This document shows, in pieces, positions 1 through 8,971 of a stretch of 64,000 nt of DNA. The notes under the pieces are model-generated. The model saw nothing but the letters and a program-made list of their open reading frames with translations, was not told where the DNA came from and did no database searches. The stretch is from Chloroflexi bacterium UBA6077 (GTDB taxonomy: Bacteria > Chloroflexota > UBA6077). Where the stretch lies: positions 75,946-139,945 of the forward strand of contig DIXP01000112.1 in the NCBI GenBank assembly GCA_002436065.1, in the 5' to 3' direction. Position numbers and translations under genes: made by a program. Within the stretch, counting starts at the first letter, position 1. Every line of letters begins with the position of its first letter.

Positions 1-1127
1 GACAAGGTAGCGCTCATCAGGTGGGCAAAGCCAAGCATGTTACCCATTTCGGTACTGACGGCCACCGGCTCCAGGCTCACACGACCTAGGGCCAGGATCG
101 CGGCCTGGGGCGGGTTGATGATGGCAACGAACTCGTCCACCGGGTACATGCCGAGGTTGGAGATGGTGAAGGTCCCACCCTCGTAGTCAGCCGGGGCAAG
201 CTTGTTCGCACGGGCCCTGACAGCCAGCTGCTCGATCTCGCGGGTGATGGTAAGGGCACTCTTGCAGTCCGCATCCCTCACAACAGGCACCACCAACCCA
301 TCATCGAGGCTGACGGCCACGCCCAGGGCGACCTGGCTGTGAGTCTTGATGCCGTCCTCGGCGAAGCTGGAGTTCAACGCTGGATGGGCACGCAAAGCTT
401 TCGCGACGGCGGCCACGACCAAACCATCGTAGGAAGGGGTAGAACGCCCCTCGCCCTTCAGCCTGGCCCGCAGCGCCACCGCTCTGCTCACATCGATCCG
501 CATGGTCAAGTAGAAATGAGGAGCGGTGGACTTGCTGTCCACCATTCGCTCGGCTATACGTCTCCGCATACCTGATAGAGATGTGGGCTGCTGAGCAGCT
601 GGCTCGACAGCGAGGCCGGGTGATGGGACAAAGGCCAGAACGTCGCGCTCAGTGATACGTCCGCCCGGACCGCTGCCTTTGACCAGAGCCAGGTCGACGC
701 CGCGCTCTCTCGCCAACCTCTTGGCAACGGGGGTAGCCTGGGCTGCGCCCTGGGACGGCTGAGCCGAACCGGCAGGAGAAGCACCCCTCATTCCCGCCGC
801 CGAACCAATGCCTTCTCGCCTGGGAGTCAGATCGATGGAAGCAGCGAGCCGAGCAACCCCTGGTTCAGTACCGGGCAACGGTTCCTCTATGGTATCGGCC
901 AGGTAGGCAATAGGGAGGGTTACGCCAACGGTGTCGCCATCCCCATAGAGGCGCCGGCGCAGGTAGCCCGAGGCCAGGGACTCTACCTCGATGGAGACCT
1001 TGTCGGTCTCCGCCTCGAAGAGCGGATCTCCCTTGTCTATCCAATCTCCCTCCTTCTTGAGCCAGGACACGATCTTGGTTTCCTCCACGGTCTCCCCCAG
1101 CTTCGGCATGATGATGGGTTTGATCAT
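1..1127 (-). CDS. Dihydrolipoamide acyltransferase E2, first set (C-terminus cut by window edge)
   Basis: E2 core of a 2-oxoacid (pyruvate/acetoin-type) dehydrogenase complex. It carries the acyl group on a lipoyl lysine and passes it to CoA. Translating the minus strand from ATG 1127 gives an uninterrupted frame to base 1 (375 codons). An N-terminal lipoyl domain has the lipoylation motif ETDKVSIE (Lys about 43). A peripheral-subunit-binding domain follows near residues 120-155 (VAKRLARERGVDLALVKGSG), then the start of the catalytic domain with MRRRIAERMVDSKSTAPHF. The catalytic HxxxDG motif lies beyond the window. The start is 1 base from the E1 beta stop (1129), so the three genes are probably one transcript. 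No E3 gene is seen here. Confidence 0.9.
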   Translation of the reverse strand, partial: MIKPIIMPKLGETVEETKIVSWLKKEGDWIDKGDPLFEAETDKVSIEVESLASGYLRRRLYGDGDTVGVTLPIAYLADTIEEPLPGTEPGVARLAASIDLTPRREGIGSAAGMRGASPAGSAQPSQGAAQATPVAKRLARERGVDLALVKGSGPGGRITERDVLAFVPSPGLAVEPAAQQPTSLSGMRRRIAERMVDSKSTAPHFYLTMRIDVSRAVALRARLKGEGRSTPSYDGLVVAAVAKALRAHPALNSSFAEDGIKTHSQVALGVAVSLDDGLVVPVVRDADCKSALTITREIEQLAVRARANKLAPADYEGGTFTISNLGMYPVDEFVAIINPPQAAILALGRVSLEPVAVSTEMGNMLGFAHLMSATL

Positions 1128-1128
1128 G

Positions 1129-2130
1129 CTACGCCTCCAGAGAGAGTATGCCGGAGTACTCCAGCAACCCACGAGCAGCGGCGACTATGTCCTCAGCGCT
1201 CGGGATGGCCAGCGCCTCGAGGTTAGGCGCCTTGGGAAGCGGCACATCGGCACCAGCCACCCGGGCGATGGGGGCATCCAACTCGTCAAACAGGCTCTCG
1301 CTGATGCGGGCCGCTACCTCAGCCCCCACTCCACCGGTCTTGCACGCCTCGTGGACTATCAGCGCTCGGTGGGTCTTCCGCACGGAGGCGGTGATGGTCT
1401 CCATATCCAGGGGTGAGATCGTCCGCAAATCTACCACCTCCGCCTCCACCCCCTGCTCGGCCAGCCGATCCGCCGCCTTCAAGGAGTAAGGGACCATCCG
1501 GGAGTAGGTGAAGATGGTAAGGTCCCGACCGGGCCGCTTGACGTCCGCCTTCCCGATCGGTATCAGGTAGGACTCCTCGGGGACAGGACCCTTCGCGCCA
1601 TACAGCATCTTGTGCTCGATGAAGGCGACGGGGTTGTCGTCGCGAATGGCGGATTTCAGTAACCCCTTGGCATCGTAAGGGGTGGAGGGCATCACCACCT
1701 TCAGGCCGGGGGCGTGGAGAAGCCAGGCCTCCAGGCTCTGGGAGTGGTGGGCGCCCAGGGTCCTGCCAGCGCCCCCCTCGGTGCGCAGCACCATCGGCAC
1801 CGTGGTCTTCCCGCCGAACATGTAGCGGGTCTTGGCCGCCTGGTTGACCAACTGGTCCATGGCCAGACCGATGAAGTCCACGTACATGATTTCGACCACC
1901 GGCCGCATGCCGGTCATGGCCGCCCCGAGGGCAGTCCCAACCAGAGTATTTTCCGAGATAGGTGTATCCCGTACCCTCTCAGGGCCAAACTGCTCCAGGA
2001 GCCCACGCGTGGCTCCATACGCGCCACCGTAGAGGCCCACATCCTCACCCATGAGGAAGACCGTGGGGTCCGTCTCCATCTCCTCCCTCAGCGCCTCGCC
2101 GAGGGCCTGCCAGTATGTTATCTCTCGCAT
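1129..2130 (-). CDS. 2-oxoacid/acetoin dehydrogenase E1 beta subunit, first set
   Basis: Beta subunit of a thiamine-diphosphate-dependent E1 heterotetramer. It forms the pyrimidine-side TPP site and contacts E2. The sequence is colinear with PDH/AcoB-type beta subunits: MGEDVGLYGGAYGATRGLL, the FGPERVRDTPISENTLVG segment, GAHHSQSLEAW and EVVDLRTISPLD. The start chosen is ATG 2130 (MREITYWQAL) because GGAG lies 9 nt upstream and the paralogue at 6772 starts at the same place. ATG 2148 (MMESDG), which overlaps the E1 alpha stop as ATGA, is the alternative. The result is 333 aa, close to the usual family length. It is co-transcribed with E1 alpha upstream and E2 downstream. The exact 2-oxo substrate cannot be read from sequence. 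Confidence 0.92.
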   Translation of the reverse strand: MREITYWQALGEALREEMETDPTVFLMGEDVGLYGGAYGATRGLLEQFGPERVRDTPISENTLVGTALGAAMTGMRPVVEIMYVDFIGLAMDQLVNQAAKTRYMFGGKTTVPMVLRTEGGAGRTLGAHHSQSLEAWLLHAPGLKVVMPSTPYDAKGLLKSAIRDDNPVAFIEHKMLYGAKGPVPEESYLIPIGKADVKRPGRDLTIFTYSRMVPYSLKAADRLAEQGVEAEVVDLRTISPLDMETITASVRKTHRALIVHEACKTGGVGAEVAARISESLFDELDAPIARVAGADVPLPKAPNLEALAIPSAEDIVAAARGLLEYSGILSLEA

Positions 2131-2144
2131 GCCATCGCTCTCCA

Positions 2145-3110
2145 TCATGCGTACAAGTCCTGGTACAGCTCGTCCTCCGAGGGCAGGGGGCTGTCTATGG
2201 CAAACTGGACCGACTCCTCGATCTCGGCCTGCACGCTGGCCTCGATGTCCTCCAACTGCGCGGCCGTGAAGGCACCTGATGAGAGCATCTTCTCCTTGAA
2301 CAGCTTGAGGGGGTCGCGGTCCCGCCATCGAGCTTCTTCCTCTTTAGTGCGGTACACCCGAGGGTCGCTTCGCGAGTGGCCGTAGTAGCGGTAGGTCTTG
2401 CACTCGAGAAGGGAGGCCCCTTCGCCACGGCGCGCCCGCTCCACGGCCCTGGCCACGGCGTCCCGCACGGCCAGGACGTCCTGGCCATCCACCACTTCCC
2501 AGGGCAGGCCGTAGGCGTCCGCCCGAGGGGCAATGTCCCGTGTGGGGAACATGAGTCTGGCCGGACCGGACATGGCGTACAGGTTGTTCTCGCAGATGTA
2601 GACCGCCGGCAGCTTCCAGACGGCCGCCAGGTTGAGGGACTCGTGGAAGTTGCCCTGGTTGGCCGCTCCGTCGCCGAAGAAGCCCAGCACCACCTGGTCC
2701 GTTTTGCGCAAGGTGATGGATAGACCGGCGCCCGTGGCTATAGGTATTCCCGCGCCGACAATGCCGTTGGCCCCCAGGTTGTTGAGGTCCAGATCGGCTA
2801 TGTGGAGAGACCCACCCTTCCCCTTGCAGCAGCCGGTGGCCTTGCCGAAGATCTCGGCCATCATCTCCTTCAGGTCGCCGCCCTTGGCGATGCAGTGGCC
2901 GTGCCCCCTGTGGGTGCTGGTGATGTAGTCGTCCCCCCTGATAGCGGCACAGGCCCCCACGGCCACCGCCTCCTCGCCCGCGTACAGATGGGAGCCGCCC
3001 TCGATGAGGTTCTGCCCGAGAAGCTCCATGACCCTATCTTCAAAGTAGCGGATGCGAAGCATGTCCTGGTAGTAGCCGGGGAACCGCGCCGCCTCCTCCG
3101 TCCTCTGCAT
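2145..3110 (-). CDS. 2-oxoacid/acetoin dehydrogenase E1 alpha subunit, first set
   Basis: TPP-binding alpha subunit of E1, which decarboxylates a 2-oxo acid (or cleaves acetoin) and reductively acylates E2. The TPP/Mg motif is visible as GFFGDGAANQGNFHESLNLA...ENN. The family landmarks ITSTHRGHGH and YRYYGHSRSDP are also present. ATG 3110 (MQRTEEAARF) is preferred: GGAGG sits 5 nt upstream, whereas the longer GTG frame at 3125 would contain that ribosome-binding site. The protein is 321 aa, typical of the acetoin-dehydrogenase/PDH-alpha short form. It heads the E1 alpha-E1 beta-E2 group. Its upstream region was interrupted at 3216-3222 by the composite transposon described separately, so its original promoter may now lie beyond 17.8 kb. 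Confidence 0.92.
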   Translation of the reverse strand: MQRTEEAARFPGYYQDMLRIRYFEDRVMELLGQNLIEGGSHLYAGEEAVAVGACAAIRGDDYITSTHRGHGHCIAKGGDLKEMMAEIFGKATGCCKGKGGSLHIADLDLNNLGANGIVGAGIPIATGAGLSITLRKTDQVVLGFFGDGAANQGNFHESLNLAAVWKLPAVYICENNLYAMSGPARLMFPTRDIAPRADAYGLPWEVVDGQDVLAVRDAVARAVERARRGEGASLLECKTYRYYGHSRSDPRVYRTKEEEARWRDRDPLKLFKEKMLSSGAFTAAQLEDIEASVQAEIEESVQFAIDSPLPSEDELYQDLYA

Positions 3111-3215
3111 CAACGCCTCCTCCACGCACCAACTGATACCCTACGCCGTGGGCTCGACCAATTGTCAGCATTTGTGCGACACGACCATAGCCACGGGGTA
3201 GACCGCTGTCAAGCG

Positions 3216-3222
3216 GTTGGAC
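3216..3222. repeat. Left target-site duplication of the composite transposon
   Basis: GTTGGAC directly abuts the CTGAGATCC end of the left IS-derived element and is repeated directly after the right element at 17801-17807. Seven identical bases in direct orientation at exactly the outer junctions are best explained as a target duplication. The length of 7 assumes the element ends at CTGA/TCAG, the point where similarity among all four ends stops. Confidence 0.65.
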
Positions 3223-4229
3223 CTGAGATCCGTGCATAACTGGGATAGGAGGAGGATGGGGTAAAGTTTAGGGAGAGACTAGCTTTTCAGGAGAACCGAT
3301 GGACCTGGCACCTGTGCAGCAGAGCATGCTGGATGACTACCTTGCAGCCTTCGATCCGTTGATAGGAGATAAGTGGACGGAGCGGACCTTTCGAGGGACG
3401 GTACAGGGGATCATCGGCGCCGAGAGTCTGGTGGGCTCTCGGATCGCCGCTTTTTCCCCCTCACCTTGCGACGGGAGGGCACAATGGGGAGCAGCGAGTG
3501 AGGCGAATGGCCAGGGGCGAGAGCACCAAGCGGTCTGAGATGGATGCCGAGCATCTCACGGAGAGGCTGCGGGAGCGGGGGCTGGAGCAACTTCGGGATG
3601 AAGAGGAGGTATGAGCAATCGTGGACCCTTCCGAGTTGCGTAAGCCGTATGCCAAGGAGATGCCGGCCCTGATGCGGGTGCGTAAGACCGGTTCTGAGAA
3701 AGGCATGGTGCCGGGATACCGGACGCTGAACGTCCTGAGGGTGGGGAGAGAGGGTAGACGGGGGGTGCTCTACCACCAACTGTTCAGCAGCCAGGCAGAG
3801 GGATTTGAGAGCGAGTCGACCGAGATCCAGAGGGCAATCTCGACGGTCGGGGAGAGCCTGACCAGCAAGAAGGTGACCTACCTGATGGACAGCCAGAAGG
3901 ATGTGCAACTGATGGACCTAGAGGCCATTCGCACCCTGGTTGCCCTCGGCTGGGTGGCTGCCGGCTTCCTTTACGAACTAGGCGTGACTCTGGAGTGGCC
4001 CGAGGTCCAATTGCTGGCTCGCCTGGGCGGCTGGATCCCCAAACCCAACCGCCCTCCCGGCAAGACCATCCTTTCCAAAGGACTCCAGCAGCTACTAGAT
4101 CACCTGGCTACAGAAGCGATCCTCGCCGACGAAATCCGGCGTAACGGTGCTCTCCCGCCGCGCATCGCGCCTTCCTCGGCCCCAACTGGCAGCCTGCCTC
4201 TTGAGTCACCAGTTATGCACGGATGTCAG
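3223..4229 (+). mobile_element. IS-derived element, left copy (degenerate)
   Basis: A 1007-bp element with imperfect terminal inverted repeats: the left end is CTGAGATCCGTGCATAACTG and the right end, read inward, is CTGACATCCGTGCATAACTG. It is nearly identical to 16776-17800. Relative to that copy it has an extra T in a T-run near 3455, an in-frame stop (TGG to TGA) near 3616, an 18-base deletion near 3905 and a one-base loss near 4168. It lacks its own matching flanking direct repeat. Confidence 0.85.
3300..4215 (+). pseudogene. DDE transposase pseudogene (internally deleted, frameshifted)
   Basis: Remnant of an IS4-like DDE transposase gene (family assignment tentative). The reading frame starts MDLAPVQQSM, as in the right copy, and then shifts after RIAAF because of one extra T. 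It next meets a TGA where the right copy has Trp in EEEVWAIVD. The C-terminal part resumes from about 3621 (DPSELRKPYAKEMPAL) to the WVAAGFLYELG segment. As in the right copy, the part between YLMDSQKD and VQLMDLEAIR is far shorter than expected for the family. It should hold the catalytic Glu, so this copy cannot encode an active enzyme. Confidence 0.8.
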
Positions 4230-4280
4230 GCTCCGGTCCGAAGCCAAAGCCTTTTAGTTCTCGAATTGTCTTCTACGTCA

Positions 4281-5387
4281 TTACTTCTTGGCCGGCTCCA
4301 TCAGGTCAGGCAGTAGCGGCTTGACGATCACCTCCGTTTGATCCCAGTGGTCGATGTAGGCCTTCTGATCCATGTACTTGTACAGTAGGCCGGCATCATC
4401 GCACTTCTTCTTGAACTCCTCGCTGTTTACCACCTTCTTCATGGCATCGCCCAGGATGGTGACGATCTCCTGAGGAGTGCCCTTGGGGACAGCGATGCCG
4501 CGGGACGCTAGGAAGTAAACGTCGTAGCCCTGCCCCGGGAAGCCCGGGACATCCGGGAAGAACTTGCTCTGCTCCTTGTCAGTGTAGCCCAGTACTCGGA
4601 TGCCCCCGGACTTGTACTGGCCTAGGATAGTGGCTGGGCTGGTGGCCATGGCATCGATATGGCCACCGAGAGTCGCCTGGATCGCCTGAGGGTCACCCTC
4701 GAACTGCACCCGCGCGAACCGCACTCCAGTGGCCTTCTGGAGTTGAAGCACCAGCAGGTGGGTTGTGGAAGCGATGCCTGTGCTGCCCACCCTCACCTTC
4801 TCGGGGTTGGCCTTGGCAGCATCCACCAGCTCCTTGGTGGTCTTGTAGGGGCTGTCACCCTTCACTGACAGAGCCATCGGGTCGACGGCTGCGACCGCGA
4901 TGGGGACAAAGCTCTCTCGATTGAACTGCGGCTTCAGGTCAGGGTTGAGATATACATTGATGGCGGGCGGGATCACCATCAGGGCCAGGGTGTAACCATC
5001 GGGTTTGGCAAGGGCGACTTCGGTGAGGCCTATCTGAGATGCGGCGCCCGCCTTGTTGACTATCGTCACAGGAGTGCCTAACTCGTTCTCCAGCAGGGGG
5101 GCGAGGATTCGAGCAGTGATATCGTTGGTGCCACCGGCGCTCCAGGGAACGATGATAGTGATTGCCTTGCCCTTCTGGGGGAAGTCCACCTTCTTAGCCG
5201 GAGCGGCCGCAGCGGTAGGTTGGGCAGCAGGCGCGGTGGTAGGTTGCGCGGCGGGAGCGGCCGCCTTCGTGGGTTCTGCAGCCTTGGACGATGCTTGAGT
5301 TGGGGTGGGAGTGGGCTGCGAGCACCCAACCAGGATAATGCTCACCATTGCCAGCAGCGACAGTGCGAAGACTAGCCTGTGTCTCAT
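4281..5387 (-). CDS. tctC: Tripartite tricarboxylate transporter substrate-binding lipoprotein (TctC/Bug type), copy in transposon left part
   Basis: Extracytoplasmic solute-binding protein of the TctC/Bug family, which captures carboxylates for a TctAB membrane pair. A lipoprotein signal is visible (MRHRLVFALSLLAMVSIILVGC; lipobox LVGC), followed by a Pro/Thr/Ala-rich linker to about residue 65. The mature domain has the family start ITIIVPWSAGGTNDITARIL, the LAKPDGYTLAL segment and VPGFPGQGYDVYFLASRGIAVPKGTP. It is 368 aa, longer than usual only because of the linker. An AGGAGG lies 6 bases before ATG 5387. No tctA or tctB adjoins it, so it may feed the TctAB encoded at 11.9-13.9 kb or be an orphan. 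It ends about 50 bp from the left IS element. Confidence 0.9.
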   Translation of the reverse strand: MRHRLVFALSLLAMVSIILVGCSQPTPTPTQASSKAAEPTKAAAPAAQPTTAPAAQPTAAAAPAKKVDFPQKGKAITIIVPWSAGGTNDITARILAPLLENELGTPVTIVNKAGAASQIGLTEVALAKPDGYTLALMVIPPAINVYLNPDLKPQFNRESFVPIAVAAVDPMALSVKGDSPYKTTKELVDAAKANPEKVRVGSTGIASTTHLLVLQLQKATGVRFARVQFEGDPQAIQATLGGHIDAMATSPATILGQYKSGGIRVLGYTDKEQSKFFPDVPGFPGQGYDVYFLASRGIAVPKGTPQEIVTILGDAMKKVVNSEEFKKKCDDAGLLYKYMDQKAYIDHWDQTEVIVKPLLPDLMEPAKK

Positions 5388-5578
5388 TGATTCCTCCTAG
5401 AAATCTACTAGAGCTCTATCCAGCTTACTCACCCGCGTCCAACATGGTCAGGCGGTCCCTCCATAACTCCTCACCTCCAGTGCAGTTTGGTAGCTCGCTT
5501 TGTGAGCTGTCCGGACGACTATCCAAACTCGAAACGGGCTTGATGTCGGCCTGAAACGGTTCCTTTGAGCTGCTAGTG
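5388..5578. other. Non-coding stretch upstream of the left tctC
   Basis: Together with the IS5 fragment this fills the roughly 400 bp between tctC and the second E1 beta gene. No other coding sequence is convincing. It would hold the tctC promoter, but I could not pick a clear -35/-10 pair. Confidence 0.4.
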
Positions 5579-5761
5579 CTAGACGCGTGTGCTCCAAGCA
5601 GAACGACACAGAGCTAAAAGGCCCTGGGTCTGAAGCACCCACAGGATGCCATTCAAGATCCGCCGATGATCTTGGGCAGGACGTCCAGCATGCAGTTTTT
5701 GGGGTGGGAGTGGCTCCCTGAGCTTCTCCCACTGCTCGTTCGTTAAGTCTCCTCTGTGCAT
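5579..5761 (-). pseudogene. IS5-family transposase N-terminal fragment
   Basis: Sixty codons (MHRGDLTNEQWEKLREPLPP, then GRPAQDHRRILNGILWVLQT) match the N-terminal helix region of IS5-type transposases. That region normally continues into WRDLPERYGPW and a DDE domain of about 250 residues. Here it ends after LLALCRSAWSTRV, so only a relic remains. It lies between the second E1 beta gene and the tctC copy and shows that the transposon interior has itself received insertions. Confidence 0.7.
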
Positions 5762-5781
5762 ACTTCAGAGTATGCACAGAG
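5752..5781. terminator. Perfect 13-bp inverted repeat after the second E1 beta gene
   Basis: CTCTGTGCATACT and its exact reverse complement AGTATGCACAGAG are separated by TCAG. The hairpin lies 13 bases past the E1 beta stop at 5795, which suits a terminator of the dehydrogenase operon. No strong U-run follows, and the IS5-fragment start codon lies inside it, so it could instead be an end of the eroded IS. Confidence 0.45.
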
Positions 5782-5794
5782 TTTAGAATACGCC

Positions 5795-6772
5795 CTAGTT
5801 GGCCAACACCGACTTCGCCGCCGCGACAACGTCACTCTCCTGCGGCAGATAGGCATCCTCCAGGCTGGGGCTGAACGGCACCGGCACCCATGGCGCCCCC
5901 ACCCGCTTGATGGGGGAGTCCAGATAGCCAAGCGCCTTCTCCGACACCACGGCCGCCACCTCGCTGCCAAAACCACCACGCACCGGCGCCTCATGCACGA
6001 TCACCAGCCGCCCCGTCTTCTTGACTGAGGCCAAAATCGTCTCCTCGTCCAGCGGCTGCAGCGAGCGTAGGTCCACCACCTCGACGCTGATGCCTTCTTT
6101 GACCAATGTGCGCGCGGCCGACAAGCAGACGTCCACCATACGCCCAAAGGCGATGAGCGTCACGTCCTCGCCAGTTCGCTTCACGTCCGCAAGACCCAGT
6201 GGCACGGTGTACTCGCCCTCCGGTACCTCGCTCTTCTTGGCATAGAGCAGCTTGTGCTCGAGGAACACCACCGGGTTTGGCGTGCGAATAGCCGCCTTGA
6301 GCAAGCCCTTGGCGTCGTAGGCGGTCGAGGGTGCTACGATGGTTAGGCCAGCCACGTTCGTCAGCCAGGACTCAACGCTCTGGCTGTGGTGGGCGCCCGA
6401 GCGCCGGCCGGCCCCGTAGGCCATGCGCACGACCATCGGCGCCATCACCGCCCCACCGGACATGTAGCTCACCTTGGCAGCATGGTTGACGAGGGCATCC
6501 ATGGCAATGGCGGCGAAGTCCGCGTACATCACCTCCACAACCGGCCGCATCCCCAGCATCGCCGCACCCACACCAGCCCCCACCAGCACTGATTCGCTCA
6601 AGGGAGTGTCGAAGATGCGCCCCTCCCCGAACTCCTCGTAGAGGCCAGTGGTGACCAGAAAGTTGCCGCCGTGCGCGGCCACATCCTCGCCCATCACGAA
6701 GACGCGCGGGTTCGCCCGCATCTCCTCGGCCAGCGCCTCCCGAATCGCGTCGCGGTACATTATCTCTCTCAC
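5795..6772 (-). CDS. 2-oxoacid/acetoin dehydrogenase E1 beta subunit, second set (transposon cargo)
   Basis: Beta subunit of a TPP-dependent E1, 325 aa. It has the family segments VMGEDVAAHGGNFLVTTGLY, FDTPLSESVLVGAGVGAAM, GAHHSQSVESW and EVVDLRSLQPLDEETI. The start is GTG 6772, with GGAGG 5 bases upstream. It overlaps the E1 alpha stop as GTGA, so translation is probably coupled. It is a clear paralogue of the gene at 1129-2130 outside the transposon, but diverged enough that recent duplication is unlikely. Its place downstream of a TctABC transporter and a CoA-transferase suggests a role in oxidising a 2-oxo intermediate of an imported acid (inference). Confidence 0.92.
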   Translation of the reverse strand: MREIMYRDAIREALAEEMRANPRVFVMGEDVAAHGGNFLVTTGLYEEFGEGRIFDTPLSESVLVGAGVGAAMLGMRPVVEVMYADFAAIAMDALVNHAAKVSYMSGGAVMAPMVVRMAYGAGRRSGAHHSQSVESWLTNVAGLTIVAPSTAYDAKGLLKAAIRTPNPVVFLEHKLLYAKKSEVPEGEYTVPLGLADVKRTGEDVTLIAFGRMVDVCLSAARTLVKEGISVEVVDLRSLQPLDEETILASVKKTGRLVIVHEAPVRGGFGSEVAAVVSEKALGYLDSPIKRVGAPWVPVPFSPSLEDAYLPQESDVVAAAKSVLAN

Positions 6773-7779
6773 GATCTCCTCCCCCCAACCAGGGCCGGGT
6801 CCTCAGGTGAGTATGCCCATTCCCCCACTTCCTCCGCCGGTGGAAAGGGAGAAGCCTCAGCGAAGTTAATGGCCGCATCGACCTCGGCCCGCGCTTGGGC
6901 GTGGACAGACAACCTATCTTCATCATCCAGTAGACCACGCTTGGCCAACTGTGCAGCCAAGCGGGGAATGGGGTCACGCTGCTGCCAGAAGGCTATCTCG
7001 TCCGGGTCGCGCCGATACTCCGGCCGCTGATTCTCGCAGTGGCTGCGATAGCGATAGGTCACGCACTCCAAAAGCGTCGGTCCCTCACCTGCACGGGCCC
7101 GGGATATGGCCTGCTGAACGGCCTCATACACTGTCAATACGTCGTTGCCATCCAACCGCAGGCCAGGGAAGCCGTAGCCTTGCGCCCGGCAGGCGAACTC
7201 CTCGCCAGCGAAGTGTTTATGCAGAGGCGTGTACTCTGCGAAGCCATTGTTCTCGAGGACGAAGACGATCGGCAGTTTGAAGATGCCGGCGAAGTTCAAC
7301 CCTTCATGGAAGTCACCCCGTTGGGCCGCCCCGTCACCGAAGAAATCGACGACGACATTGTCTTCCCTTCGCAGCTTGAAGGCGAGTGCCGCCCCGACCG
7401 CCACGGTGATATCCGAGCCGATCAGGCCGGTCCCCAGAAGCACTCCGCGTTGGGGGTCGGCCATGTGATGAGTGGTAGACTTGCCCCGCGCCGCCCCGGT
7501 AACTTTGCCGTAGATGCCGGCCATCTGCACTTTGGTAGGCACACCCTTGACAATGAAGGCGCCCCGCGTGCGCAAAGAGGGCATCACCTGATCGGTGCGT
7601 CGCAGGCCATAGCAGGCGCCGACTGCGATTGCCTCCTGACCCTGGCTTCCGTGGGGCAACTCGATCACACCTCCTTTGCCCCAGAGACCGCAGATGCGAT
7701 CCTCAAACTCGCGTGTCAGGACCAGCAGACGGTACATCTCCTTTAGGTTCTCGGGAGTCAGTTGCTCGACGTAGTCCAA
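6769..7779 (-). CDS. 2-oxoacid/acetoin dehydrogenase E1 alpha subunit, second set
   Basis: TPP-binding E1 alpha subunit, 336 aa. The TPP motif is DFFGDGAAQRGDFHEGLNFA...LENNG. Other landmarks are MPSLRTRGAFIVKGVPTK, RGKSTTHHMADP and TYRYRSHCENQRPEYR. The start is TTG 7779, preceded by AGGAGG 6 bases upstream. The end overlaps the E1 beta start by 4 bases. The ELPHGSQGQEAIAVGACYG segment is typical of the acetoin/pyruvate E1 group. E2 lies upstream, giving the order E2-E1 alpha-E1 beta, whereas the first set is ordered E1 alpha-E1 beta-E2. The different order argues against simple duplication of one set from the other. Confidence 0.92.
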   Translation of the reverse strand: MDYVEQLTPENLKEMYRLLVLTREFEDRICGLWGKGGVIELPHGSQGQEAIAVGACYGLRRTDQVMPSLRTRGAFIVKGVPTKVQMAGIYGKVTGAARGKSTTHHMADPQRGVLLGTGLIGSDITVAVGAALAFKLRREDNVVVDFFGDGAAQRGDFHEGLNFAGIFKLPIVFVLENNGFAEYTPLHKHFAGEEFACRAQGYGFPGLRLDGNDVLTVYEAVQQAISRARAGEGPTLLECVTYRYRSHCENQRPEYRRDPDEIAFWQQRDPIPRLAAQLAKRGLLDDEDRLSVHAQARAEVDAAINFAEASPFPPAEEVGEWAYSPEDPALVGGRRS

Positions 7780-7834
7780 ATCAATCCTCCTAGTAAGGCC
7801 GGCCTGTCAGGGGCAGTGCCGGTCCAGTCCTGCT

Positions 7835-8971
7835 TCACTCCGGCTTCTCCAACCGTCTTTTCACCGCTTGCAGAAACTGCACGGCCGGAGCACCATCAAC
7901 CGCACGATGATCGTAGGAAAGGCAAAGATGCATCACCTTCCCAGCGACGACCTGGCCATCCCGCACGATAGGCGTGTCGGCCACCTTGCCCATGCCAAGA
8001 ATGGCCACCTCAGGCAGGTTGATGATCGGCGTGAAGAGGAGCGAGCCGAATGTACCAGAGTTGCTCAGCGTGAAAGTGCTGCCCTTCATGTCGTCCGGCG
8101 TCAACTGACCTACCCTTGCCTTGGCGGCCAACTTATCAATCGTCTCGTCTATTTCTCCTACGCTCTTCCGGTCGATGTGGCGCAGCACGGGCACTACCAG
8201 CGCACCGTCGATGGCAACGGCAACGCCCATATGAACATCACGCTTAACCAGAATGCGTTCCTCGCTCAGCCACGCATTGAGCAGCGGGAACTTCCGCAAA
8301 GCCTGTGCTGCCGCCCAGGCCACGTAGGCCGTGTACGAGTAACCGGTCTCCTTATGCAGCCTGGCCACCTGCCCCATGTCCACATCCACGACCGTCGTCA
8401 CGTCGGCCGCGGTGTGCCGGCTGAGCGACACTCGCTCCGCAATGCGGCCCCGCAATCCGGTCAGAGGTACGATCTGGGAATCATTGGGGGACGGCGCAGC
8501 GGCTGCAGGGGAAGCGAAGGCCCGCACAGTCTTTTCGGTGATTAGCCCGTCCTCCCCAGTGCCAGGCACGCGGGTGAGGTCGATACCCAGTTCTTTCGCG
8601 AGTCTCTTGGCTGCCGGCGAGGCGGGACGCCTTCCTTCGGCGGGTAACTGCCCTACCGTTGCGGGCGAAGGTGCGGTGACTGTCGGTACTGAAGAGTTGG
8701 TCTCTCCCACGCCAAGTGCAGAGATGTCCTCGTTCGGCTCCGCGATGATGGCGATGGGTACATCGACGTCCGCCTCTTCGCCCACCGCTACCAGAATCCT
8801 GCGCAGGACACCATCCTGTGGTGCCTCCAGCTCGTTGGTGGCTTTGTCGCTTTCAACCAACACCAGCGGTTCGCCCTTGCTGACCCGGTCACCTTCTCGC
8901 TTCAGCCACTCGGCAATACGCCCCGTGAGCATCGATTGCGAGAGCGCGGGCATGCGCAGCTGAGTTACCAT
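7835..8971 (-). CDS. Dihydrolipoamide acyltransferase E2, second set
   Basis: Complete E2 of 378 aa. A lipoyl domain at residues 1-75 has the lipoylation site VESDKATNE (Lys 43). A subunit-binding domain lies near 125-160 (AAKRLAKELGIDLTRVPGTG). The catalytic acyltransferase domain follows, with the active-site motif SYDHRAVDGAPAVQF near the C-terminus. ATG 8971 is preferred over upstream in-frame ATGs (8986, 9043) because GGAGG lies 8 bases before it and the lipoyl domain begins at once. The E1 alpha gene follows after 55 bases. No dihydrolipoamide dehydrogenase is encoded in the transposon, so E3 must come from elsewhere. Confidence 0.92.
   Translation of the reverse strand: MVTQLRMPALSQSMLTGRIAEWLKREGDRVSKGEPLVLVESDKATNELEAPQDGVLRRILVAVGEEADVDVPIAIIAEPNEDISALGVGETNSSVPTVTAPSPATVGQLPAEGRRPASPAAKRLAKELGIDLTRVPGTGEDGLITEKTVRAFASPAAAAPSPNDSQIVPLTGLRGRIAERVSLSRHTAADVTTVVDVDMGQVARLHKETGYSYTAYVAWAAAQALRKFPLLNAWLSEERILVKRDVHMGVAVAIDGALVVPVLRHIDRKSVGEIDETIDKLAAKARVGQLTPDDMKGSTFTLSNSGTFGSLLFTPIINLPEVAILGMGKVADTPIVRDGQVVAGKVMHLCLSYDHRAVDGAPAVQFLQAVKRRLEKPE

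Noticed and set aside
1714..2385. Plus-strand open frame opposite the first E1 genes
   Set aside because: His/Arg-rich antisense shadow of clear E1 alpha and E1 beta genes; the same applies to the long antisense frames over the treZ, glgB, treS and treY genes.
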